Origin: Bacteroidota bacterium
GTDB taxonomy: Bacteria > Bacteroidota > Bacteroidia > UKL13-3
DNA: 8,623 nt
Assembly (NCBI GenBank): GCA_018883485.1
Contig: VEQB01000078.1
Coordinates: 1 to 8,623, forward strand
Reading direction: 5' to 3'
Part shown: positions 1-4,766 of the stretch, piece after piece
Position numbering within the stretch: the stretch's first letter is position 1
How the letters are laid out: every line of letters begins with the position of its first letter
Translations under genes and position numbers: made by a program
The notes under the pieces: model-generated
What the model saw: the letters and a program-made list of their open reading frames with translations, nothing else
The model's database searches: none
What the model was told of the DNA's origin: nothing

Positions 1-1
1 A

Positions 2-103
2 TTGTATGCTGGTTTAGAAAAGGGAAAGCTCAAAAGAGGAGAGTGGAGAGAACTTACAGACAAGGAAATAAAAGCGTTAAAAAAGATGGTTCACTTGAAA
101 TAA
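2..103 (+). CDS. C-terminal end of a probable RsuA/RluB-family pseudouridine synthase (5' truncated)
   Basis: An open frame enters from the left edge and stops at TAA 101-103, giving 33 residues that begin LYAGLEKGKLKRGEWRELT and end in a lysine-rich helix. The pattern 'YAGL-x5-L-x-RG-x-WR-x-LT-x-x-E' is what I recall for the extreme C-terminus of RsuA/RluB/RluE-type enzymes, which isomerise a single uridine in rRNA, especially the Bacteroidota versions. The catalytic Asp domain and S4 domain lie outside the window, so the family call rests on this tail alone. Frame 1 is also open over this stretch, up to 123, but gives no recognisable tail. The gene stops 59 bases before tatA and could share its transcript. 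Exact rRNA target unknown. Confidence 0.55.
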   Translation: MYAGLEKGKLKRGEWRELTDKEIKALKKMVHLK

Positions 104-162
104 TAGAGAACATCAAATTCTAAACAAAAAATAAACTAATTTCGCAACGTAATTTTAAGGCA

Positions 163-372
163 ATGAATTTTAATTTGTTATTTATCGGAAATCTTGGTGG
201 TGGCGAATGGCTCATCATATTATTGGCCATTATTCTTTTATTTGGTGGTAAGAAGATTCCAGAATTAATGCGAGGCATTGGACAAGGTGTACGTGAGTTT
301 AACGATGCCAAGAAAAATGTAAAAGACCAAATTGAAGAAGGCATGAAAGCCAAAGAGCAAGAGAAGAAATAG
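163..372 (+). CDS. tatA: Sec-independent (twin-arginine) translocase subunit TatA/E
   Basis: A 69-residue protein with the full TatA layout: a short periplasmic N-terminus, one transmembrane helix at about residues 15-28 (EWLIILLAIILLFGGKKIPE), the hinge 'FGGKKIPEL', an amphipathic helix (MRGIGQGVREFNDAKK, about 36-51), and a short charged tail rich in Lys/Glu. TatA multimers form the inner-membrane pathway for folded proteins with RR signal peptides, working with TatC, which is not in this window. Family members are usually 55-90 residues, so this looks complete. The ATG at 163 puts the helix right at the N-terminus. No good Shine-Dalgarno is visible (AAGG at 157-160 lies too close). A TAATTTCG at 137-144 is one base off the Bacteroidota -7 element, but no good -33 box pairs with it. 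gatA follows 13 bases after the stop, so cotranscription is likely. Confidence 0.93.
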   Translation: MNFNLLFIGNLGGGEWLIILLAIILLFGGKKIPELMRGIGQGVREFNDAKKNVKDQIEEGMKAKEQEKK

Positions 373-385
373 GCTCGTAAAGCAC

Positions 386-1795
386 ATGTACAAAAACTTT
401 TCAAATATTCAGGCTGATTTAAAATCGGGAAGTATCACTTTGCCTAAATTGGTAGAGCAATACCTTTCTGTGATTGAAGAAAAAAAGCACCTCAACGCTT
501 TTCTTGAAGTGTTTACAGAGGAAGCAAAGGAAAAAGCTGTTGCCATTCAAGAGCGCTTTATACAAGGAAATGCTGGCCGTTTGGCGGGTATGGTTATTGG
601 TCTTAAAGACAATATTGTTTATAAAGGTCATAAGGTTAGTGCCTCTTCAAAAATTTTAAAAGATTTTGAATCGTTATACTCTGCCACCGTTGTAGAGCGA
701 TTATTAGAAGAGGATGCAATTATTATTGGCAGGCTAAATTGTGACGAATTTGCCATGGGCGCGTCTAATGAAAATTCGGCTTTTGGCCCAGTTAAAAACG
801 CCTTTGATGAAACCAGAGTTTCTGGCGGATCAAGCGGTGGTGCAGCAGTTTCGGTTCAAGCCGGAATGTGTTTAGCCAGCCTGGGAAGTGATACAGGTGG
901 AAGTATAAGACAGCCGGCTTCTTTTTGCGGATTGTATGGGTTTAAACCTACTTATGGATTTGTTTCGAGATGGGGCTTAATAGCCTATGCATCTTCTTTC
1001 GATATCATTGGACCTATTACACATTCTGTAAACGACATGCAACTACTGTTAGAGGTAATTGCAGGTGGAGATGCCCAGGATGCCACCTCGGTTCAAGAAC
1101 CTATACCATCTTTTTTGGGTGCCAAAACAAGTAAGCCAAAGTACAAATTTGCCTACATTAAAGAAACCTTAGAGGCAGATGGCGTTGAGCCAGCAGTTAA
1201 AAAGGCAACAGAAGCATATATTCAAAGTTTAAAAGCAGCAGGACATACAGTTGAAGGCATTAGTTTTGATTTACTTTCAGTATTAATACCTGTTTATTAC
1301 ACTTTAACTACAGCAGAGGCATCTTCTAATTTATCTCGCTTTGCAGGCATGCATTATGGCCATAGAAGTGTTAAGGCAACAGACTTAGAAAGCACTATTA
1401 AAAAGTCGCGAACAGAAGGTTTTGGGCCAGAAGTAAAGCGTAGAATTATGTTGGGTACTTTTGTTTTATCTGCAGGATATTATGATGCTTATTATAGCAA
1501 AGCGCAAAAAGTAAGAAGGTTGGTTCAAGATAGAACCAAGAAGATTTTTGAGGAATTTGATTTCATTATTTCTCCAACTTCTCCAACCACAGCTTTCAAA
1601 ATAGGAGAGAAGTCGGACAACCCAATAGCCATGTATTTGGCCGACATTTTTACGGTACACGCCAATATTGCTGGTATACCAGCCGTTAGTATACCAAATG
1701 GTATGGATGAAAATGGCATGCCAATTGGTTTACAATTAATGGCGCCACATGGTAAAGATGCAGAGTTATTAGCCTTATGTGCTAGTTTAGCTTAG
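386..1795 (+). CDS. gatA: Asp-tRNA(Asn)/Glu-tRNA(Gln) amidotransferase subunit A
   Basis: A 469-residue amidase-signature protein, full length for GatA (about 470-490). GatA hydrolyses glutamine and passes ammonia to GatB, which converts misacylated Glu-tRNA(Gln) or Asp-tRNA(Asn) to the correct aminoacyl-tRNA; GatC is the third cytoplasmic subunit. The Ser-cisSer-Lys triad is visible: Lys74 in 'GLKDN', Ser149 in 'SGGSSGG', and nucleophile Ser173 in 'GSDTGGSIRQPA'. The spacing (75 and 24 residues) matches the Lys79/Ser154/Ser178 triad I recall for S. aureus GatA. Further landmarks are 'NCDEFAMGASNENS' (118-131), 'KPTYGFVSRWGL', the 'SPTSPTTAF' segment, and the C-terminal 'HANIAGIPAVSIPNG' and 'PIGLQLM'. 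These favour GatA over a generic amidase. The start at 386 gives the normal N-terminal helix. gatB and gatC are not nearby. It probably sits in one transcript with tatA. Confidence 0.95.
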   Translation: MYKNFSNIQADLKSGSITLPKLVEQYLSVIEEKKHLNAFLEVFTEEAKEKAVAIQERFIQGNAGRLAGMVIGLKDNIVYKGHKVSASSKILKDFESLYSATVVERLLEEDAIIIGRLNCDEFAMGASNENSAFGPVKNAFDETRVSGGSSGGAAVSVQAGMCLASLGSDTGGSIRQPASFCGLYGFKPTYGFVSRWGLIAYASSFDIIGPITHSVNDMQLLLEVIAGGDAQDATSVQEPIPSFLGAKTSKPKYKFAYIKETLEADGVEPAVKKATEAYIQSLKAAGHTVEGISFDLLSVLIPVYYTLTTAEASSNLSRFAGMHYGHRSVKATDLESTIKKSRTEGFGPEVKRRIMLGTFVLSAGYYDAYYSKAQKVRRLVQDRTKKIFEEFDFIISPTSPTTAFKIGEKSDNPIAMYLADIFTVHANIAGIPAVSIPNGMDENGMPIGLQLMAPHGKDAELLALCASLA

Positions 1796-1830
1796 TGTTT
1801 CTGTTTTCATTCACCTTACCCCTTTCTAGT

Positions 1831-1860
1831 GTTTAAATCTTAATTACTTTAAGTTTAAGC
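1831..1860 (+). terminator. Weak AT-rich hairpin after gatA, possible terminator
   Basis: GTTTAAA (1831-1837), a bulged T, and CTTAA can pair with TTAAG (1849-1853) and TTTAAGC (1854-1860) around a 5-nt loop, then CATTTTAG follows. The stem is long (about 12 bp with one wobble) but almost entirely A/T, so it is thermodynamically weak and may be chance in AT-rich DNA. It lies 36 bases after the gatA stop and just before the next gene. A TATCTTTA at 1869-1876 resembles a Bacteroidota -7 element for that next gene but is not exact. Confidence 0.2.
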
Positions 1861-1887
1861 CATTTTAGTATCTTTATATTGCGAGTT

Positions 1888-3114
1888 ATGGCTAGAGTTT
1901 ATTTATTATTACTGCTTACGTTTTTATACACCTCTTTATTGGCAAAAGAAGTTGCTGGTGTATCAGACGAAGTTTATCAGAGTAGAATTGCTTCTATGAG
2001 CAGTAATATTGAGCTAACCTGGCATCCATCGGTAAGGCCATTTATTGAAGAGTATTTAAACAATCCAGAGAAATTAAGAGAGTTAATAGGGCGCAGTAAA
2101 TACTATTTTCCGCTTCTTGAGAAAAGTTTAAAAGCAAAAGGTTTACCTATTGGATTAAAATATTTGGCTGCAACAGCTTCGGAATTAAATCCATCTGCGG
2201 TTTCACCAAATGGGGCAAGCGGCCTGTGGCTTATGGCATACCCGGTAAGTAAAATGTATAAATTAAAGGTAAATACTTACATAGATGAAAGAAGAGACCC
2301 GGTTAAAGCCAGCTTAGTTGCTGCGCAGCATTTTAAGGATTTGTATAGTATTTATAAAAGCTGGCCACTTGTAATAGCAAGTTATGGTTGTTCGCCAGTA
2401 ACCTTGAACAAGTGTATTCATATGAGTGGCAATAGTCTTTATTTTTGGGATATTTATCCGCATATGCCCTCATTTTGTAAGGACTTATACCCTAAGGTTG
2501 TGGCAACAGCTTATATTCTTAACTTTTACAAAGAGCATGGCATTAGCACTTCTGAACCTAAGTTTGAGCAAGAGTCGGATAGTTTTCAGGTGAATAAATG
2601 GCTTTCGTTTCAACAAATTTCGTCTGTTACTGGGGCGCCATTAACAGAGCTTAGAGAATTGAACCCAGTATTTAGGAAAGATATTATACCGTTTAATGCA
2701 GAAGGTTATGTGGTAAGAATTCCGAGAAGTAAATACAAGAACATAGCGTATTTAAAAGATTCTGTTTATAGGCCAATTAACCAAGCAGACCTGCTGCAAG
2801 CCGATCCTATTGCTAAGTTAAAGGATGAAATAATAGATAGTATAACCAATACCAATAAAACCACGCAGCCCAAAGAATTTACTAAGAAGAAGGTTACCTA
2901 TACTGTAAAAAAGGGTGAAACTTTAGCCTTAGTTGCAGATTACTTTGATGTGAGCCAGGCACAGATAAAGTCTTGGAACAAACTTAAAAGCACGAAATTA
3001 AAGTATGGTCAGAAGCTTGTAATATGGGTAGAAGGTAGCAAGTTGGGTTATTATAAGAAAATAAACACAATGAGTGCGGCCCAGAAGAAGAAGATAAAGA
3101 ACAAGGATAAATAG
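1888..3114 (+). CDS. Secreted MltD-like SLT-domain / LysM protein with degenerate active site
   Basis: A 408-residue exported protein. Residues 1-19 are a signal peptide (MARVYLLLLLTFLYTSLLA, cleavage before KEV). Residues about 45-220 match the fold of GH23-type lytic transglycosylases of the MltD type: 'YYFPLLEKSLKAKGLP', 'NPSAVSPNGASGLW' (about 101-114), 'DERRDP' (133-138) and 'VIASYGCSPVTLNKCI'. A weak LysM-like segment lies at about 238-279 and a clear LysM at about 336-381 (VTYTVKKGETLALVADYFDV), followed by a basic tail. LysM binds glycan chains, so it should sit in the periplasm on peptidoglycan. Aligned without gaps to E. coli MltD, the catalytic Glu of 'IVESAFDP' is Ala97 here (ATASELNP); the 'GIWQ' Gln is Leu115; and the 'AAYN(S/A)G' Asn is Gly167. 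Transglycosylase activity is therefore doubtful. I prefer the ATG at 1888 to the TTG three codons upstream, because it starts directly at the signal peptide. Confidence 0.85.
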   Translation: MARVYLLLLLTFLYTSLLAKEVAGVSDEVYQSRIASMSSNIELTWHPSVRPFIEEYLNNPEKLRELIGRSKYYFPLLEKSLKAKGLPIGLKYLAATASELNPSAVSPNGASGLWLMAYPVSKMYKLKVNTYIDERRDPVKASLVAAQHFKDLYSIYKSWPLVIASYGCSPVTLNKCIHMSGNSLYFWDIYPHMPSFCKDLYPKVVATAYILNFYKEHGISTSEPKFEQESDSFQVNKWLSFQQISSVTGAPLTELRELNPVFRKDIIPFNAEGYVVRIPRSKYKNIAYLKDSVYRPINQADLLQADPIAKLKDEIIDSITNTNKTTQPKEFTKKKVTYTVKKGETLALVADYFDVSQAQIKSWNKLKSTKLKYGQKLVIWVEGSKLGYYKKINTMSAAQKKKIKNKDK

Positions 3115-3128
3115 GTACAAAAGGGCAT

Positions 3129-3165
3129 AAAAAAACCTGCCTCGATAAATCGGGCAGGTTTAAAA
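3129..3165. terminator. Bidirectional intrinsic terminator between convergent genes
   Basis: AAACCTGCC (3133-3141), one bulged T and CGAT pair with ATCG and GGCAGGTTT (ending 3161) around a tiny AA loop. The GC core CCTGCC/GGCAGG is flanked by seven A residues on the left (3129-3135) and TTT-AAAAT on the right. Read on the minus strand, the A run becomes a U tract, so it is the stronger terminator for the RRM gene; on the plus strand it can end the SLT-LysM transcript. Its place between two convergent stops (3114 and 3178) supports the call. Confidence 0.8.
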
Positions 3166-3177
3166 TAAAACTAAAGA

Positions 3178-3489
3178 TTAATATCTTTTGTTGAATGATC
3201 TGCGTTCTCCGCCGCCACCATTTCCAGAATTACGATCAGGTCTTTCCTCACGGGGACGAGCTTCGTTAACTGTAATGTTGCGGTCTTTGAATGCTTGACC
3301 ATTAAGGGCATTGATGGCGTTATGGCCTGATGTAGTATCAGGCATTTCCACAAAACCAAATCCTTTGCTGCGGCCGGTGAACTTGTCGCTTACGATGTTA
3401 GCTGAGCTAACTTCACCGAATTGGAGAAAGAGGCTACGTAAATCATCCTCAGTTGTGCTCCAGTTTAAATTTCCAATATAGATGTTCAT
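3178..3489 (-). CDS. Small RRM-domain RNA-binding protein
   Basis: A 103-residue protein with one RNA recognition motif and a short Arg/Gly-rich tail. RNP2 is IYIGNL (3-8) and RNP1 is KGFGFVEM (42-49); both carry the aromatic residues that stack on RNA bases. The rest follows the usual order: 'TEDDLRSLFLQFGEV' helix 1, 'DKFTGRSKGFGFV' loop and strand 3, 'AINALNGQAFKDRNITVNEARP' helix 2 and strand 4. The tail (about 83-103) contains GNGGGGERR, like glycine-rich cold-inducible RRM proteins of cyanobacteria and Bacteroidota. Such proteins are thought to act on mRNA, but the targets here cannot be read from sequence. It has its own strong promoter (3510-3540) with a 5' leader of roughly 15 nt and a terminator just past its stop, so it is a single-gene unit pointing opposite to its neighbours. 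Confidence 0.93.
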   Translation of the reverse strand: MNIYIGNLNWSTTEDDLRSLFLQFGEVSSANIVSDKFTGRSKGFGFVEMPDTTSGHNAINALNGQAFKDRNITVNEARPREERPDRNSGNGGGGERRSFNKRY

Positions 3490-3509
3490 TTATAAAAAAT
3501 AAGAAGCAT

Positions 3510-3540
3510 CAAAGATAGACGTTCAACTTACTTTTCCAAA
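3510..3540 (-). promoter_or_regulatory. Bacteroidota housekeeping promoter for the RRM gene
   Basis: Read on the minus strand this is TTTG, 19 bases, then TATCTTTG. That fits the Bacteroidota primary-sigma consensus TTTG-N19/20-TAnnTTTG exactly in both boxes and in spacing. It ends about 20 bases before the ATG of the RRM gene, giving a transcription start some 15 bases upstream of the start codon. No operator-like symmetry is evident around it. Confidence 0.7.
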
Positions 3541-3606
3541 TTTATTTTTATTTTAAAGTATTTATTTTTTCATTTTCATTAACATTTTACCCACTAACAC
3601 AAAGGA

Positions 3607-3630
3607 GCGCCCTTCGACAGGCTCAGGGGC
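3607..3630. repeat. REP-like palindrome, copy 1
   Basis: The core CCTTCGACAGGCTCAGG is a short interrupted palindrome (GCCCTT pairs with AGGGGC with one wobble). I recognise 'TTCGACA(G/A)GCTCAG' as a dispersed repeat core common in intergenic DNA of Bacteroidota and several other phyla. Its translations yield the artefactual peptides PEPVEGR and LSLSKG, both of which appear on the minus strand here. Such elements are usually non-autonomous and thought to be moved by Y1 REP-associated transposases (RAYTs); none is encoded in this window. Confidence 0.6.
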
Positions 3631-3656
3631 CATCTTTTGACCTTGCTCATGGACTG

Positions 3657-3675
3657 CCTCTCGACCAGCTCGAGG
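3657..3675. repeat. REP-like palindrome, copy 2 (diverged)
   Basis: CTCGA-CCAGC-TCGAG (3660-3674) is a perfect 5-bp stem with a 5-nt loop, flanked by CCTC and G. It shares TCGAC..GCTC with copy 1, in the same orientation and about 46 bases away, so the two look like diverged members of one family. It carries compensating changes that keep a hairpin, which suggests that structure rather than sequence matters. Confidence 0.45.
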
Positions 3676-3707
3676 TTCGGGTAAGCAACGCGTAAAAGGT
3701 AGGAAAA

Positions 3708-3738
3708 GAAAAAGAGGGCGCGCAGCGCCCTCTTTTTC
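3708..3738. terminator. Perfect 14-bp hairpin with A and T flanks (orphan bidirectional terminator-like)
   Basis: GAAAAAGAGGGCGC (3708-3721), loop GCA, GCGCCCTCTTTTTC (3725-3738). The stem is perfect, GC-rich at the loop and A/T at the base, the form of a two-way intrinsic terminator. No gene ends near it: the RRM gene runs away from it, and the next plus-strand gene starts 410 bases later. It may be part of a repeat element or insulate the lipoprotein operon from upstream transcription. Confidence 0.55.
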
Positions 3739-3743
3739 CCTCG

Positions 3744-3852
3744 CTCCCTTTTGCGTGCAGCAATCCGGTCCTCGCCGTCGAGAGGTTTTTCCATAATACA
3801 CTAAACATTCTCCCTTTTGCGCTCAGCATCTCTGCCCTTGCCTTCGAAAGGT
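3744..3852. repeat. Two imperfect 43-nt direct repeats, 66-nt period
   Basis: Unit A is 3744-3786 and unit B is 3810-3852. Both begin CTCCCTTTTGCG, continue ..CAGCA.., and end GCC-x-TCGA-x-AGGT. By hand alignment 33 of 43 positions match without a gap. The spacer of 23 bases is AT-rich and unrelated in composition. The 3' part of each unit (TCGA-AGG) echoes the REP-like core upstream. The family is unknown to me; it could be a decayed part of a dispersed element or a protein-binding tandem site. Confidence 0.6.
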
Positions 3853-4112
3853 TAAGTATATAGGGTAAAATTACTTTTCAAAACCTTTACCCACAACAAT
3901 GCTATACCCAACCCAGCCTTATGCAACTAAGCCCGCTGGGCAAAAAGTAATGCGTTTGTAATGTTGGTGGGGTTAAATGGCAATGGAGATAGCTTGAGTT
4001 TGGCGGCAAGGGATTTTGTAAAAAGATTCTTTGGATGCTTTTGAAAAATTAGATTCTTAATCTTCCATATTCTTGGGTATTCCTCCTATTTTATTGACTA
4101 ACAAAAACTTAA

Positions 4113-4144
4113 TTTGGATTTGTAGAAAAGTTTTATAAATTTTG
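4113..4144 (+). promoter_or_regulatory. Candidate promoter of the lipoprotein-lyase operon
   Basis: TTTG (4113-4116), 19 bases, then TAAATTTTG (4136-4144). This is close to the Bacteroidota consensus but has three rather than two bases between TA and TTTG. The ATG at 4149 is only 5 bases downstream, so the transcript would be nearly leaderless, which fits the lack of any Shine-Dalgarno. No second promoter is apparent before the large gene that follows. Confidence 0.4.
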
Positions 4145-4148
4145 TTAT

Positions 4149-4760
4149 ATGAGACCTATCTTATACACCTTTTTTGCTCTACTGCTTTTTACCACTTGCC
4201 GGAAAGACGAGCCACGCTGCGAAGAAATGACCACTACCTATAATTATCTAACTGTAACTTCGCTGGAAAGAACCCGCTATTTTACTGACCCTGCCTTTGA
4301 TACAGTTAAGTTCAAAAGCAATAGTGGAGATACGCTCATTTTTGTAAAAACTGATTGTGATTCTACTTGGTTTGATGAATTTAAATCATATGGTAATCCT
4401 GCTTGTGGTCCCTATGAAAATGTAAAGAATTTGCAAATTACCAATACTTACAAAACAATAAAAGGTGAAGGCCTATTTAAGGTGAAACATTCTGTTAGCT
4501 TAGGCAATTATGAAGATTATGTTATAGAAATTTATTTTTTAAATTATCATTTTAATTTTGGAGAGATTGTATTTATGGATGTAAATTATAAGAAATACTT
4601 TGGAATTATGAAATTTGGTAATTCTATTTATGATTATGTTTTCTATGAGTATAATAATAATAATCCAAATTCAAAAGCAATTGGATTTATGTCTCCTAAA
4701 TTTGGACTAATTGCGGTCAATGACAGCTTAAATATGAATTCTTATGAAATAGTTAAATAA
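4149..4760 (+). CDS. Putative lipoprotein of unknown function
   Basis: A 203-residue protein that I do not recognise. Residues 1-17 form a lipoprotein signal (MRPILYTFFALLLFTTC); the Cys17 lipobox 'FTTC' followed by RKDE resembles the very common Bacteroidota 'TSC-KKD' form, although Thr at -1 is unusual. Acidic residues at +3/+4 may favour surface display, but this is uncertain. The mature part is beta-rich and aromatic, with Tyr/Phe/Asn-heavy stretches such as YEDYVIEIYFLNYHFNFGE and an in-frame AAT repeat giving YNNNNPN (about 167-173). Three further Cys occur (24, 69, 86), possibly forming a disulfide. Only 6 bases separate its stop from the large secreted protein downstream, so the two are almost certainly cotranscribed; a role as binding or assembly partner is inference. 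Glycine codons change from GGT/GGC to mostly GGA after about 4550. Confidence 0.8.
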   Translation: MRPILYTFFALLLFTTCRKDEPRCEEMTTTYNYLTVTSLERTRYFTDPAFDTVKFKSNSGDTLIFVKTDCDSTWFDEFKSYGNPACGPYENVKNLQITNTYKTIKGEGLFKVKHSVSLGNYEDYVIEIYFLNYHFNFGEIVFMDVNYKKYFGIMKFGNSIYDYVFYEYNNNNPNSKAIGFMSPKFGLIAVNDSLNMNSYEIVK

Positions 4761-4766
4761 ATATCT

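Larger units (their letters stand above)
3541..4148. other. Gene-free intergenic region with a GC-rich repeat island
   Basis: No convincing gene lies in these 608 bases. 3541-3600 is AT-rich. About 3600-3855 is conspicuously GC-rich compared with both sides and contains the REP-like palindromes, the strong hairpin and the 43-nt direct repeats listed separately. About 3860-4112 is ordinary intergenic DNA with weak inverted repeats only: GGGTAAA (3863-3869) with TTTACCC (3886-3892), and CCCAGC (3912-3917) with GCTGGG (3935-3940). The minus-strand open frames over the island are low-complexity products of the repeats. The sequence TTTACCCAC-(T)-AACA occurs on both sides of the island (3586-3599 and 3886-3898), but the copies differ by one base in length. 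Confidence 0.6.

Noticed and set aside
120..404. Minus-strand 94-codon frame over tatA
   Set aside because: It lies wholly opposite tatA, whose protein family is certain, and resembles no known protein.
419..1719. Several 60-70-codon frames on both strands within gatA
   Set aside because: All are out-of-frame or antisense shadows of a clear full-length gatA.
1879..1887. TTG start three codons upstream of the SLT-LysM gene
   Set aside because: The ATG at 1888 directly begins a normal signal peptide; the TTG adds three residues and has no ribosome-binding support.
3171..3359. A 62-codon minus-strand frame overlapping the RRM gene
   Set aside because: It is a shifted frame of the RRM gene, which has both RNP motifs intact in its own frame.
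3562..3829. Three overlapping minus-strand open frames of 60-79 codons across the GC-rich island
   Set aside because: They contain the PEPVEGR and LSLSKG peptides that arise when REP-like repeats are translated, are low-complexity, and lack promoter or ribosome-binding context.
3929..3946. GCCC-GCT-GGGC followed by five A, as a terminator
   Set aside because: Only a 4-bp stem with a 3-nt loop and no T run on the plus strand; too weak to call.
3961..4044. A 28-codon plus-strand frame beginning MLVGLNGNGDSLSLAARDF
   Set aside because: Too short, no recognisable family, no promoter; could be a chance frame or a gene remnant, but nothing supports either.
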